Below, in pieces: positions 24,401 through 37,563 of a stretch of 64,000 nt of DNA. Below the pieces are notes generated by a model. That model was not told the origin of the DNA. It worked only from the letters and a program-made list of their open reading frames with translations, and did not search any database. How positions within the stretch are numbered: position 1 is the stretch's first letter; each line of letters opens with the position of its first letter. The position numbers and the translations under genes were made by a program. The stretch is from Ceratobasidium sp. AG-K (taxonomy: Eukaryota; Basidiomycota; Agaricomycetes; Cantharellales; Ceratobasidiaceae): contig JAWNGF010000007.1 in the NCBI GenBank assembly GCA_037039685.1, positions 1,116,001 through 1,180,000 on the forward strand, in the 5' to 3' direction.

Positions 24401-26680
24401 TCCATGATGGTGCGCTATCCCGCTTTAGTTTGTCTCGTCTATCTAATCATTTCTAGTTCTCCCTGGCTCGGCCATTGGCATGGTCTACGAGGATGCTGAG
24501 AAATTATACAGCGAAGTTGCGGCGGAATGCAAGTCGATCTTGGAGGAAGCCTTCGATACTCTGCTAGCTGGCTCAACACCCATCGATCCCAACTTACCCT
24601 TTACGGTCTCGACCACAGGCAAAGTCCTCGCGATCAACACCACTCCCTTCCCGCGCCGCGAGGTGGTGCAGGTCCCACTTTCCAGTTCTGGGGGCAAGAA
24701 CCTGCGCAATACTGCGGTCCAGATCTCATCTGATGGTCAAAGTGGATATGTCCTCATGGACGCTCGTGAGGGCGCCGGTGTGGCGCAACCTATCGGTCTG
24801 TTTGCGGAAGTCAAGCCAGTTTCAGGCAAGTATCGTTGGCCGAGTCTACCGATCCATCTCTGATGCCCATTTCGGGTAGTTCACCAATCGGGCTCAAGCG
24901 ACTTTGTGCTTAAAAACTCCAACGTGTGTATGACTATCTCGGGCGGTCGGATCGTCAGCTTGGTTGACGTTCAGCTCGAGTATGTAACCCCGACGCAGTT
25001 TCGGATCCACGCTAATAGTCTCTTTTTTTAGTCGTGAGCTCATTCCGCCGGGCAAGACAGGAGGGTTGGTCATCTTTAGCGACCAACCTAATTATTGGGG
25101 TGCGTCTATCAATGGTTATTTGCATTCCAACAGCTTCTGACCTGGACACGACCTTCAGATGCTTGGGGTAGGGGGTTCCCGTCTTTGGCTTTGCTCACGA
25201 CTTACGTCTTCAACACATTCAGATGTCGAAATTCACCACCTTGAAAAGTTTACCGAGCTGGAGTTTACGGATATCTCGATACTGGAGAATGGACCGGTTC
25301 GGGCTTCCGTCGAAGCCAAAGTCAAGTACGGCCAGTCGACGGTCATGACGACAGTGAGACAGCTTTCTATTTTGTATATTCAATCCGCTAAACTTCCGCG
25401 TCCAGATCTCCCTCGATGCGGTTCCATGTGAGTCGAGTTGAGGCATTTACCAGGTGCGATCTGACGTTGCGCTATTTAGCCTCTTTGTCCTCCGAATCTC
25501 GGTCGTTTATCCGCTTCGATGCCGAAGTTGATTGGCATCAACGCCACGAAATCCTAAAGTGTGAGTGGGACGAGCCTTATCCAAATGGAATACATTTATT
25601 CAAATGAATTTGCCCAGTCGAAATTCCCCTGGACATTCGCAGCATGGAGGCCACCTACGAATGCCAATTCGGACACGTCTCGCGGCCAACGCACCGGAAC
25701 ACGACGTGGGATGCTGCCAAGTTCGAAGTAAGATTGGCCATGCATCTCATTAATTTATCTACTAACAGTCCGACTCCACCATCCAGGTATGTGGACACAA
25801 GGTACGTGACCCTTCGTATATTTGAGTACCAGTTCTTACACAATCTTCAAAGTACGCGGACTTTTCAGAATACGGATACGGAGTAGCTATCCTGTCGGAG
25901 AGCAAGTACGGCTTTGCTGTTACTGGCAACATTCTCCGCATTTCACTCCTCCGCGCGGCTACTTCCCCAGATCCCGAACAAGACCAAGGCAAACACGCAT
26001 TCAGCTGGGCAGTTCTCCCGCATCAGGGACATTTCCTGCAATCAGACGTTCCCCAAGTCGCATATACTTTCAACTCTCCGCTTCACCGTAAGATTTCACC
26101 TCACTTGAGTCTACGGCACTGAACGCTGATCGGCGCTTGTACAATTTTGTCAGTACGCTACGTTCCTGACCAAGGCGAGGGCGGGTATGGCGCCGTATCA
26201 GGTCTAATTCACAAGGCTTTGTTCAACGTTGCGGGTGCTCCAAACGTGATCTTGGAGACAGTGAAACGTGGTGATGATGATTCCTTCAGCGTTAATTCCA
26301 AGGGCGAAAAAACCGTTGTTCTCCGTTTATACGAAGCTTTTGGCGGTCACGCTCGGGCATCCCTCAATGTGTAAGTTCGCCTCATCACGTCACTTACCTC
26401 GATCTAAGATTGCCTCCACAGATCAAAGAAGCTCAAGGTCTCCAAAGCCGTCATCACGAATGTTTTGGAGGACGAAATCGAAGAACTAAAGGCGGACAAG
26501 TCCGACGATCAGGTCGTGACATTCCCACTCAAGTTCCGAGGGTTCGAAGTGGTTACTGTCAAGTTGACGGTGGCACTCAATACCTCAGATCATAAATCGT
26601 ATGCCTTGTTCGATCCAGGAACCGAACCCTCAACTGACACTAGTTACTCGCAGATCGCCCTCTCGCGAAGAATGGGTTGA
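21446..26680 (+). CDS. AMS1: Vacuolar alpha-mannosidase, GH38
   Basis: A many-exon gene for a class II (GH38) alpha-mannosidase, which trims mannose from oligosaccharides in the vacuole and is a cytoplasm-to-vacuole cargo in yeast. Diagnostic parts: an N-terminal beta-rich region ([21 protein letters not shown]), the zinc-site motif [12 protein letters not shown] (His 22773-22775, Asp 22779-22781), [14 protein letters not shown], the nucleophile region [11 protein letters not shown] (Asp codon 23158-23160), [13 protein letters not shown] with a metal-binding His, and C-terminal mannosidase beta domains ([13 protein letters not shown] ... [15 protein letters not shown]). The order matches full-length AMS1-type enzymes and I saw no frame break. 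Unusual is a His-rich start ([12 protein letters not shown]). AATAAA at about 26768 is a plausible poly(A) signal. Confidence 0.9.
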
Positions 26681-28001
26681 GGTTGTGAGGCTGTGAATGG
26701 ATGAGCCAACTTGTAAATGGATTGCCTCCGTTTGTTGCATGATGTTGGATCAAGGATTTTGCAAATGAATAAACATACTGATGCCAATTTCGTGATCTCA
26801 TTTTAGCCCCACGATTTACCCACATGGCTAAACAAAGATAATTAATTGTTGAGACTCAGCCAAACTCGCGGCACTCGATCAGCGCCATAAGCATTAAGTA
26901 CACTCACGCTATACTCTGTAACCAACATACGAAACCGTGGGAACATCCCCTCTTCCCCCGCTAGCGAAATACTGGGTCGCAGCGCAAAGTTGCATGATGT
27001 GTGTCAAACGTACCAACGTGGATTTAGCCAAGTGAGTGGCAAGGATGAAATCACGTACGCGAGCAGAGCAATGTTGGTGGGATCTTTCAGCAGTGCTGTG
27101 CGAGGGTAGGTGGCTGAACCCAAATCCGAAGGTTTAGGTTTTCCATTGGCAAAAATGCGACGAAAGTAGACTTTCAACCAACGGAGCTACCCGCCCATCT
27201 GATGATCTGGACTGTCCATGGCACATGTCAACGCTTGTACCCCAGTAATGTATAAACGCGTGGGGTACACACTAGATGTTGAGCGAGACTTTAGAGCGCA
27301 AGTCTGATCGGGGTTGTGTCGAAATAAGTGTATATGGAGAGGATCCGGAGTTTGAAATCAGCAGGCTTATCGTGCTGCAGATCTCGAGCTTGACGAAATG
27401 AGGCTTGGTAAGCGCACTCACCGGTCGTCCCCTGCGAGGAAGATTCAGGCAAAAACAAGGGTGCTTCCAAAAGATTGGCAACCGGTCTGAATGGCAAAAT
27501 TCCGGGTTTGGCTTCGCTCAACGCCTAGCGACCCCCATAGTGATAAGCACGCAACTTATGGGCGCTTCGGTCATTGATGGACCGTCTTGTGTCGAGACCA
27601 TAAACAGCCTAACTTGCGTCTCTGTTTGACTGATCCCTGCCAGACATAAGGATCGTACCTGAGCTTATTAGCCCTCCTTGCTTTGTTACCAGAGTCCGCT
27701 GATGTCCGCGTCCATGGGCAGGGGCCCCGATATGGTCTCCCTACTATGATCGTCCATCGCATCAGCAGCCACAACTAAACCCCAAACACATCTTCTGGTT
27801 CCATTTCGAACCAACATGGTCGACTTTACCCGCAGCTTCTTTTAAACTCAAGATTTTCTCGATACATAGGCCCCATGAGCGGTGGCGTCGCACATTTGTC
27901 TTACGACCCATCTTGTATATAAGGACTTACCCGATACCGATTGCTCTTCCCCACCTACCCCTGTCCCTGCGACTGCACCCCCCCCCCCCTCTGCTGCAGT
28001 C
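26681..28001. other. Intergenic, no recognisable gene
   Basis: Holds the 3' side of the mannosidase gene and the promoter side of the WOPR gene. A 12-base C run lies at 27978-27989, about 13 bp before the WOPR start codon. No other feature recognised. Confidence 0.45.
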
Positions 28002-29368
28002 ATGTCGAGACCTTCGTCATCCTTGACGCCTATCATCCCTCGGTCCCGCGCAACTCACCCTAACCTGCGTTCGTTGACCCATTTCAACCGTCGATACAAG
28101 CTCTAACCAGCCTTGCAGACATTCGTACGGCCCACGATGCCCATGTCGTCTTTGAGGCTGTGCGGCGTGGACTCCTGCCTATGATTACCCATCGCCTCAG
28201 TGCGGCCGATCGTGACCTGCTTCGTTCAGGCGAGGTGTTCTGCTGGGAGGAAGCTGATTACAAAGGTGGCCTCGAACGATGGACGGATGGCCGCAAATGG
28301 TACGTACAGAATGGCTACGCGGGTGTACGATGCTAAGCGTTGCCTGTAGGAGCCAGTCTCGGATGCGCGAGCCGTTCTTGTTCTATACCGAGAACGTCAT
28401 GATGACAACGGAGGAGAAGGAGGCCAAGGCAGCTCGAAGGTAGCTCCTTTACGAATGCGACTTTGTGATCGTAGCTTAACCATGATTTAGAGCTCGCAAG
28501 CCGTCCGATCCCCGCGAGCGTAGCAAGGCTCCCCAGGTTTTCAGACGTCAAGACCGTCCCGCTAAACCTGATGGGCTTACCAAACAGGTATTGCACTCGG
28601 CTATCTCCTCGACACGTGGTATTTACCCTATCTGCAGACTTATTCGGCTTGGGTCACTCTTCCTGGCACCACAACTGCGCGCAAGTGGCATTTAACCGTG
28701 AGTGGACACGTTTTTATGCTCGGACCCAACCCTGATTTTAATTTTAGGCCTACTTTACGGGGAACGATTACCATGGCCTGCCCACTGTTGATCAAGATCC
28801 AGTTCTTTCCCAGCTTGCAGTACCCCCAAATGTCTACGTCACAGGCAAAGGTCTTACGCGGAAATCCGATAGGCGACCGACATCTCAAGACCTGGACGCT
28901 GAATCGAGACTGAGTCCCGATCTGGATCAACGTAGTTCAGTATCGTCCGACTGCGGAGTGTCCCCATTGACCCCTTCCCCCATATCGTCCTTCACCCAAT
29001 ATCGCAACAATGGACCATACTGGAGCAAAAGTGGCGATCCCACCGCAAGTCCCTGGTCCGCGTCTTCGACCCTGTCTTTGACCTCGAGCACTCCCCCATT
29101 ACCCTCTCCTCTTCACCACCCGCCATCGTCCAACGCGGTCCCACCCTACCCGGGCTACTTTCCTCAAGGTACCCCCGCATACATTCCTCAGATCCACGCT
29201 ACCCCTGCGCGAGGGCCTATACTTCCCCCTCTGGTCTCGATGGATCACAGAGATGCCGAGCGATTGAGTCCCTCGGTGCCTTTCGGCGGCACGCCACCCC
29301 AGAGTAGCTACAGTTCCCGCTCCCTGGAAGATCAACGGGCAGTCTCGGCTTTCCGCTTGCAACTCTAA
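28002..29368 (+). CDS. WOPR-domain transcription factor (Gti1/Pac2 family)
   Basis: ATG 28002 opens an exon ending ...THPNL; a 50 bp intron with GTTCGT donor and CTAAC branch site restores frame into HIRTAHDAHVVFEAVRRGLL. The two WOPR halves follow: LLRSGEVFCWEEADYKGG-LERWTDGRKW, then SQSRMREPFLFY, and after a variable linker LTKQTYSAWV ... KWHLTAYFTGNDY. The C-terminal 190 or so residues are Pro/Ser-rich, likely disordered activation sequence. Family members (Wor1, Ryp1, Sge1, Gti1, Pac2) are DNA-binding regulators of morphological switching and, in pathogens, virulence programmes. I could not assign Gti1 versus Pac2 clade. The first-intron model is by eye. Confidence 0.85.
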
Positions 29369-32026
29369 GCATTGCACGCGCATTTTTTTGGACACTTTTT
29401 AACTTTTTCGTATGATTCCTTGCGTCTCGACCGGACCAGCGCTTCATTTGTAAAGTGAAGCTCGGAGCGGTTTCTCTGGTGTACAATCTCAAATATTGAC
29501 ATGTATTTTACAACCCATCAACTGTTTCCATGTGATATCAACATGTGTTTTCCATCATGAACACGAGGAAATGAGAACGTGAGAATAATAAAAAATTATA
29601 ACGTAAGCACTCGTCACCAACGAGCTTAACTCGTTCCAGGTTCAGCCTGCCAAATTGAACCTATTGGGCTCGTCCCTGCTTGACCCATATTTATAAGGTC
29701 CTCATGTGGGGGATCTCAGGGCCACCGCAACCGGCGGCGCCGGTTTGACGGAACGCGTTCCGCGCAGACTCGATCGCTTGTGCGAAATAGAGTTGATACA
29801 TGCATGCGTTCTGGGGGGAACCTCGCTGATGGCGCTTGATAAAAAATCGTACAATCGAACATCACGCGCTCTGTGCAGCAATAGAGTGCAGAACGTAAAG
29901 CAACTGAAATTACGGTCTGATGCATATGACGCTCGGCGCGCATGGCCGGGGACCCAGGAACCCCGATGAAGTAAGGTTGCGAGGCCCTTGCATCAGCGAG
30001 CCAATTTTACGGTCGGGGCCCAAGACCCGTTTTTGCCTTACCGAGGAACCGGGTTCCAGTGAGCAGATCTTGCTCGCGAACCCACCCCTCCCGATCCACG
30101 TTATAGAAGTTGCAAGCTATCACTCAAGCACAATCATCTTTCCTGGTTGGTTATCTGGAGCCCAAAGCTGAGATAAGCGCTCCGACCGTCTCGGCGTCTA
30201 GCCTTAGGTCGGGTGTTGCCGCGAGACTTGTGCCAAGCACAGTAAACTTCCAGACCATAGCATGCTGCCTTGTACGCAAGCGTCCATCATGCCTCCATTC
30301 ATCACGCGCACGCCAATTTAGTAAGACTCCTTTTTGTTGTACATCCGGGAACTCTCAATCCAAGCTGAAATGCCGCGATTGAGATGACCTTGGCACCTCG
30401 CATGCGTGCGGGATCGAACCGCACCGAGGAGAATGGACACTCTCAGGCGTTTTGTTTCGCATCTTCAGACTGGTGTACTCCACTTGTTCCCTGTGAAAGC
30501 GCAGGTGAGCTGTAGCATAGCTACATGACAACGTCCATCAATCACCGAGTCTATTTTTCACCTTACACAATCCATCTTCTAGGGGGCTCTGGTCCAGCAT
30601 CCTCTCTTTAGAGTGCCACCGTGGATTCCCATGGTCCAAGCTTCCAAGGGGCCGAATGAGGAACCTCGGTGCCATCTTCTTTGTAAATAGTCGAAGTGGG
30701 TAATTGGGGTTGAAATCCTATTTCGTTGGCTTGCATCAGAACTTGCCTACACTAGGAGGAAATGCTTGCCGTACGTAGCCTAGTTACAAATACCTGATAT
30801 ATTACGAGCCCCCCAAGCGCGGCGATTTTGCTATGTTCTACCAAGGGTTTGCTCGTGCCCGAGGTGTATTCGGCTCCCAAAGACTGTCATTTTGGGCAAA
30901 GTCATGGTCCGTATCAGAAACCATTACTATATCAATATCCCAAGTCAGTCGCAATAGCCTAGGGAAACGCTCTACCTAATATGGTACCCTAGGCTTCGGC
31001 TTTCGGTATCTACCCATCAGCATTGAATGATGGAGAATCAACCAACAGCCACAAAGGTGACAAATCTATTTGCAAGTGGAGCCACTTGATTGCAGTCGAG
31101 GCTTTCGTTATCAGCACCTAATTTCGGTGATCCTTCCTGAATAAAGTCTGCCGCGACAGCTTGCCTCCCATTGCATTATACCGCGCATCAATGTGCGAAA
31201 GCGACGGTTTCAAATGAGCGTCTGCGTCTTCTGGGCGCTTGTCTGTTATCGAACCTCGGGTTCAATTACAGTAACTTGCTGCAGAATGGCCTAGGTTGAA
31301 AAGGCTGTAATTCGATTCAAGTTCTCAAGTCTTTCCCTGGCAGAGCTGACAAATCCAAGACCCTCTTCTTCCAGGCATTGTTTTCCAGCCGTCTTCGATT
31401 TCAGCCCGTATATGCGCTCGTCTCGTCCCAGGTTTATGTCTTGAGGCTACTTGATACCGGGGGATTTTCATGATTTCCTGGTACTATGTAGCGCATCATT
31501 TTGCTGGCTCTGGTCGGTAGCGCGCGTGGACCGGTGATCACTTGTCAGCGCACGCTCCTAGGATGTCGTTTAACTCACACCTTATGGATCACACGTGAGG
31601 TTCTGGGTTCTGGGGCCAGGGAGTGCGTCTAGGCCTAGGCAGTGGCCCCTTCCTAATTCTGACTGTAGTTCGTAGACGTAATGCGTGGCACATGTAAGAT
31701 CGCTATTGATCACCGCTAGCACGGCAAGTCCGGTTTTCGGAGCCGATACATGACAACGCTGTTAAGCTGTCGGTTTTATGGACTGAAAAGTAAGTAGCGC
31801 TCTCGTCCCGCTTTCGTTAATGGTATGCGACGCCTGAGTTGGCCAGCTGGGACACTTAATCAAGACAGAGCCGCATCGCGCACGTAGGTTTGGGATGACT
31901 TTGCACACTCAAATATTTGTGATAGCACTAGAAACCCCCGAAACGTGTTCCCCACATATTCCTCAAGTTTGCCCACGGCCTTTGAGCCTGAGGCTATTGC
32001 GGGGAAAAAGCTGGGGCTTCCCGAGC
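29369..32026. other. 2.6 kb without recognisable genes
   Basis: No exon chain, domain or repeat was identified. A tRNA-like T-arm at 30407-30423 was considered and rejected. AT-rich sequence near 29580-29610 may contain the WOPR poly(A) site. Confidence 0.45.
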
Positions 32027-34222
32027 TCATATCCTGAGCGAGGCAGCGACGCTCCCACGGGGTACGGTTGGCAGAGCCAGTCTCCAGACCAAGACTTGCG
32101 TATCGACGTCTTGTCCGTAAGCGGCACTGTATGGTTTGCCGAGGGCCGTCCCGTTTAGAGTAATGAAATCATTATCTGCCTATCGGGCATGTGTCAGCCA
32201 ATACCCGCGAGGACTCCGCCTTTCAGCGGGGAAGGCTCGAACCCACAATTGTGATCAGGAAGTAGTCATCTGGTGCGGATTCATCTAAGGCAGGCGCGAG
32301 TGCAAAGCTCTCCCATTTGGCGTCAATCAGCGTGCGATCTGTGGGTTCATCTAGAAGGTATAGCATGTGTGATTATGCGTATCATGGGCGGCGAAACATG
32401 GCACGTACCATTGTGGAGCCCAAAACGAGCGAGCTGGGTAGCGTTTAGATAGTTGACGAATGAGACGTATGTCGCGGGTACAACCGTCTTGTCGAGTATT
32501 CCCTTTGGTGCGACCGGGGTTGTGCCGTCGAATTTTGAACCATGGATATCCGTGGCGTTGGATATGTCGAAAAGGTCCGCTTGCCTATGGTAGGAAGAAG
32601 TGTATTTTACGGTTAGCACCGGCACTTCGCGATAAAATGGGCCTAAACAGGTAAACAAACGCACTTGTAGTCTGACTTAGCCTCGTTATCGTCGTCTCCG
32701 TGTCCATGCCCATCTCGACTAAGGATCAGGAACTGCGTAGAAGTGAGTGCGTGAACTTCGCTCTGGGGATACGTCTTTCCCTTCTTGCTCTGTGGCAGGG
32801 GGACAATCCACTCTCCTGTTTCCCAAGCAGGGCGATCCCGTGAGCAGAGATCTTTGAGGCACTGTCGGAGTACGCACCAGTCAACTGGCTACTACCCGGA
32901 GTTGAAATATCCCAGGCGAACAGACGAGTGTACCGGTTTGTAGACTTATCCCCGCCTCCATCTTGAATGGTGGCTGATTGAAGCAAGGCGAATAGAGTGT
33001 GACCATCAGGAGACACAGTAAGGCCTTCGAACCCTGGGTATCGTTCGTTAGGAGAGATCGAAGAAATCGAGGAATCGAGATGGGGGAAGGCAAGATAAAT
33101 GGAGGGGAAAATTAAGACTCAGTGGATTAAAAGATTAGGGGGAGTGTACGACACGGATCGGGTAATAGACAGGCAGAAAAGGGTAAAGATCCGAACCTTG
33201 ATTTGCGTCTCTCCCGAAATCCGGTGAAAGCGCACTGGTGAAATTGAGCTTGCCATTTATCGTCGGCAAGGCTGCTATTGGTGGCTGGATAACCTGCAAG
33301 AGCATTCCATTCGTGCCGAATCGATAGATGTAGGGACCGTACTCATCCGAGGTCCAAAAGCTGTTGTAAGTGACAGGGTCAATACAGAACCAATAAAAGA
33401 GTCGGCGTAGGTGATGGAGAGTTAGGATAGCATGTAAGGAGGCTGCATCCCTACCTTCCATCGACATTAAGAACCAAACCTTCTGCATCAACAGAGACCT
33501 TGGGGTTAATTGTCCTCGGAGCGGGGAGTATCGGATAAGCAGTAGAATTCGGCAGACTTGTGGTAGCGTCCGATCCGGAAGTCAGGAAGCCGGGTGCTAC
33601 CGTAAGTATCAGTATTACCCAGGCGAGGATCGTAACAGTTTTCCATCGACTGACCTTTTGAATACAACAGTGTCCTGTCGTATCTTATGTTGAAGGTTTT
33701 GGCTGCGGTGTCAAAGTCCAAGTTAGGCGTTCCATAATAGGGCGAGAGAACAAAGTCGAAGCTGTGATGGCGTGCCTGCCAGTCGATTGTCTTCTCACTG
33801 AAGCGTAAAGTACGGATTGAATTAGTTAGATTGTCGGGTCCGACTCGGACGGTTGATCTGTCATCAGAAGGCACTACTGACACATTATAGCCGCGATCCG
33901 GTTGCGCAATGAGCCTGCCAACGAAAGTCCCGTTCGGCCCGGCTTTAAACGATCCCCGTTCTAGCGCAATGGCGCTCCCTAAACCTCCTAGTAACAACAA
34001 TTCAGCGAAACATCGCACCAAGCTGAGTTCTGCAGACTCACCCAACGTTTCACCGTAGCTATCACGCGCCGCAGCAGGGACATACCCAAACCCAACGAGG
34101 CCTTTGTTAATAAACGTTTTGCCTCCAAGTTTTGCTGTTGTCCAGAGAGAAGGATCAGGCCCTGCCGCGAGAACACTTCCGAATAGTACTGGTGAACCAA
34201 ACGCCACAGACGAGTACATCAT
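32027..34222 (-). CDS. Phytase-like esterase, secreted
   Basis: From ATG 34222 or 34219 the protein opens with a short hydrophobic segment (MYSSVAFGSPVLFGSVLAAG), a probable signal peptide, then LGGKTFINKGLVGFGYVPAAARDSYGETLG. Successive exons carry DFVLSPYYGT, the hallmark FWTSDEYGPYIYRF, SPDGHTLFALLQSATIQDGG, LILSRDGHGHG-like and SDY(K) elements and a final exon DNDFITLNG...DVDTQVLVWRLALP ending at 32027. This is the esterase-like phytase domain of secreted fungal and bacterial proteins (Phytase-like family); substrate is not established by sequence. A start at 34273 would bury the signal peptide, so 34222 is preferred. No frame break noticed. Confidence 0.8.
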
Positions 34223-34839
34223 TCTGTGGGAGGAGACTACGTTCTCAGCACGGTCAGCAAGAGCTATGTTCACGTCGGACAGAACCAGGCGAGGAGATGC
34301 AGTATAAGCGAGAGATCTTTTAAGTGCTTGGAAATTTTGGCAGAACTATGCGAATAAGCGATGGAAACCAAGACGCTTAGGTTCGACTACAGATTAGATA
34401 ACAATGTTGCGCGCCATGTCTACCGAAATCCATATAACCTTTAATTGAGAAGCATTGGTACCCAGAAATAACCACCCGTAGTCCAATGGGGGTGCGGCGC
34501 GACAAACGTGGTTCGGGTGTCGAAGCCACATTGCCACGTGAGCATGAGTTAAGCGCCAACTATTTACCCGCTATGGTAATTACATCCTTTGATCTACTTT
34601 ACCCCCGTTTGTTGTTCTTACAAATGTACTTTTTAAATCCGTCGTCCAGTTTATAAGTTCCAGCGGGGAGGGATTCTCTGTCAGTCACGAACCACAGCCG
34701 GACTACACACCCACCAAACCAAAATGTCAGCACACCCAATAGCCAAACCGATCATCATGGTCAGTGATTACCTTGAATCATACTCGATGTAAGTAATTGG
34801 TTTAGTTTACCTGGTTCGTGCTAATCAGATACCACAAGG
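34223..34839. other. Divergent intergenic region
   Basis: About 620 bp between two divergent genes, likely carrying both promoters. An ATG at 34724 followed by a good donor (ATG-GTCAGT) and an acceptor near 34829 may be a spliced leader of the downstream membrane-protein gene; it does not join in its frame. Confidence 0.4.
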
Positions 34840-36072
34840 ATGCCTCGAACCCGGGCCGAGGCCATTGCACAGGGCACGAGCAAATGGTCTTCTTATTCTG
34901 GAACATCGAGCCCCACCAAGCAAGTAACCTGGAAGGATGCGTCATACTCTGATAATTCGATGCACCGTACCAGCATTCCCAAAAGGTTCTTCGCCACGAT
35001 GGAAGTACTCAAGCGAAAGCTACGAAGATTGGAAACAGAGAAAACAGTTATGCCATTGTTTGCAACCAAACCCCAGGCTTCTCCGACTCCGACACCACCC
35101 CAGGGGATCCTCAAAGCCCCCACTCTACAATTTTCTACGCACACGCCAGGCTGGCTCGACTCGCGGCCTGAAGAACATGGCGTCCCATATACGGATAGTG
35201 ACCTCGATTCGGCTTCTCCTCTTTCCAGCCCTTCGGAGGGTGACGATACGCCCACGAGTAGCGCTCTCTCGACACCCCTTGGATCCGTTGTCAGGTGTGA
35301 GGAATGGGTCATCGAATCGGACTTCGAGGAGAACGAGGACTATTTTACCCCCAAGTTACCAAGTGGCTGGAGCTCCCCTCCTTATGGTTACAAGTGGCCA
35401 ACGAAGGATACAGGATTGACCATGAGCGCTTCGATGTACAACTTGGTGGGCACGACCATCGACACCACAATGGACTCCGCGGCCGGTACGGGCCCCGTGG
35501 AGATTATTGTTCTGGATACGGCGCCGGATATGGAAGCCAAAAGGCTAGATGCCAAACTTTGCCAGTCGAAGCCTCGCCAAATCAAGGACACTCTCGAGTG
35601 GGACTACAACCGCCATCCAGCCGGGCCTGACCAATCAGCCAAGCCCATTCAAACACCGGGAGAATTCCTCGACAATCTTGCCTCATCCCTGCAGTACTAC
35701 CTGGTCATCTGCGGTCTAGGACTGATGGCGCTCCTTGCTCTCATGTGGTGTGCAGTACTCGTAATCACCTCAGGAGCATTGGTGATCTCGGTCTTTCCGG
35801 GCGTCGCTCTCACATATGGGCTCGTATACACGTTCACCCGAGCCAAGTACTCGCTTCGATCGATCCTCGCAACGACCATCGGGCTCGGAGGAGGGCTTGT
35901 CCTCGGGATCTGGATTGGCATTGTCCTTGTTGTGGAGTTGGTTAGGCATGGGATCGAAGCCCTATGCGTGTCATTACGGGACAATCTACCCGTCGTTGCT
36001 GGACTGTTCATGACTGAGGCCAGTATCTACGACGTATTACCAAACAGTATCAAAGTGCTTCTCGCTCTCTAG
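34840..36072 (+). CDS. Hypothetical membrane protein, C-terminal helices
   Basis: A single uninterrupted frame of 410 residues. The first 280 residues are hydrophilic and Ser/Pro/Thr-rich (SPTPTPPQG, DSASPLSSPSEGDD). From residue 286 the sequence becomes strongly hydrophobic: YYLVICGLGLMALLALMWCA, VISVFPGVALTYGLVY and LATTIGLGGGLVLGIWIG suggest three or four membrane helices, the last ones glycine-rich. I do not recognise the family. The long low-complexity cytosolic-type N-terminus with a membrane anchor is a common layout for fungus-specific proteins. Confidence 0.65.
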   Translation: MPRTRAEAIAQGTSKWSSYSGTSSPTKQVTWKDASYSDNSMHRTSIPKRFFATMEVLKRKLRRLETEKTVMPLFATKPQASPTPTPPQGILKAPTLQFSTHTPGWLDSRPEEHGVPYTDSDLDSASPLSSPSEGDDTPTSSALSTPLGSVVRCEEWVIESDFEENEDYFTPKLPSGWSSPPYGYKWPTKDTGLTMSASMYNLVGTTIDTTMDSAAGTGPVEIIVLDTAPDMEAKRLDAKLCQSKPRQIKDTLEWDYNRHPAGPDQSAKPIQTPGEFLDNLASSLQYYLVICGLGLMALLALMWCAVLVITSGALVISVFPGVALTYGLVYTFTRAKYSLRSILATTIGLGGGLVLGIWIGIVLVVELVRHGIEALCVSLRDNLPVVAGLFMTEASIYDVLPNSIKVLLAL

Positions 36073-36211
36073 TACGCGCAAAGCCAAGTTGATCTATACT
36101 ATGTAGTCCCTTCATCTGTGTGTTATTCAATGGGATTGTTTACAGCCAGCTCCGTCGTGTATGTGATTGCAAATATCTTCGGTCCCGTCGGTGTCAAAGC
36201 ATGCCCGATTC

Positions 36212-37009
36212 CTACTCGCCAGGGACAATAGCTGTGCATTCGATTTCGACGTCAGCTCCCATTGGCAAGGCGGCAACTCCTACACAGGTTCTAGCCGGTG
36301 GCGACCCGGTAAAGAACTAGCGAAGGTAGGTTCATGCCGAATGCCGGCAAAGAGGTTCAACCCAAGCGACCAGCAGGAAAAAAAGTGTCGGGAACGGCCG
36401 TAGGAAATGCAGGGTATTTGGAAAGAAATTGAAACGCTTGAGTGATAGGAACGAAGTCCGCGACATAGCGCAAATACACAGACCTTGATGTAAGCCTCGT
36501 TCATAGCAGCGAAATCGCGCGGCATATTCGCCAGGTAAACATTTGCCTTGAGGATATGCTCTAGTCCGGATCCAGCAGCTACTAAAACCGCTGAAAGGTT
36601 TTCTAAAGCCCGGGTCTGCCAAATGCGAATAGTGTAAGGAGTAATTTTCATGCAATGGGGGTCAGGTTGATGATCGTTGGATGAGAGCAACGAGGCGGCG
36701 TGGGTATTCCCAAAATGGCTTACAGTTTGGGTGGCCACTCCTCCTGGGATAAGATTCAGTTGATGGTCACAACCGATACTCCCACTACAGTAGACTACCC
36801 CATTTGATACAGTTGCCTGAGCTAACGGAATCAAAGTGTAAATTAGCAAACGTTTACATTGAGTTGTCAGTGGCCAGGCTCGGCCATTGCCCACAGGGCT
36901 TCATATATGGGGTCCATCCAAGTTGACAACATCACTCACAGAAGACAGGAAGTGGGGGCACGGCGTTCTCCGTATGCACGATTGTCTTCGTTCTCAAAGG
37001 GACTGCCAT
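36212..37009 (-). CDS. RidA / YjgF-YER057c-UK114 family enamine deaminase
   Basis: ATG 37009 starts MAVPLRTKTIVHTENAVPPLP, an intron of about 110 bp is removed within the serine codon, and the next exon continues SQATVSNGVVYCSGSIGCD...LIPGGVATQT. Later exons give RALENLSAVLVAAGSGLEHILKANVYLA, MNEAY and the final PPARTCVGVAALPMGADVEIECTAIVPGE with its conserved R-x-C-V and E-x-E-C. These are the standard RidA trimer residues, including the arginine that binds the substrate carboxylate. The enzyme hydrolyses reactive 2-aminoacrylate-type enamines, in cytosol or mitochondrion. No lesion seen. Confidence 0.85.
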
Positions 37010-37563
37010 CACACTTTCTACGACCCGTAAGTATGTCAATATGGTTTGATCAGTCAAAATAAGATACAAACTTTTACGCTTAATCTCCGTTTTCACTAGA
37101 AGGTATGCCAGCGGTCGATCGTGATCCCCGATCGTACAGAGTCTAAAACCTTGCGCAGGGCAAGGGTATGGTTGTGAGCGAGACAGGAAGGTTGAAGCGC
37201 ATATCTTGTTCCGAAACTAGTACGCGTGACTGACAAATTTCCCGTTCTGGGCATGTAATTTAACCGTCCGGGTCCTAACACTCTCTATCGACCAACGAGC
37301 ATACGGTCCGGATGGGTAGCGGATGTCAAACCCGCATTTTCACCGAGGTCTGATGAGTGAACTGGAAGAAAGTGCCTCGCCATCATGACTAACATCTTCC
37401 AAATGCTTACTCAACACCATGGTAGTTCGGCAACACTTCTGGAAAGGCAACAACCCTAGTTGTACAACAAAATGCTTGCGGGGGATATACACTCTACCCC
37501 TGGGAAACCAGATTGAAACAAAGAACAGACGAGAGAGATATGCTATAGCGAGATGCGAGCTCA
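37010..37563. other. Intergenic, no recognisable gene
   Basis: About 550 bp between RidA and the transporter, both on the minus strand. It should contain the RidA promoter and the transporter 3' end. No other feature is seen. Confidence 0.45.

Noticed and set aside
30407..30423. Perfect tRNA T-arm (TGCGG-TTCGATC-CCGCA) on the minus strand
   Set aside because: No matching acceptor stem, D-arm or well-formed anticodon arm at the right distances; likely chance.
31895..32158. 87-residue plus-strand gene
   Set aside because: Antisense shadow of the last exon of the phytase-like gene.
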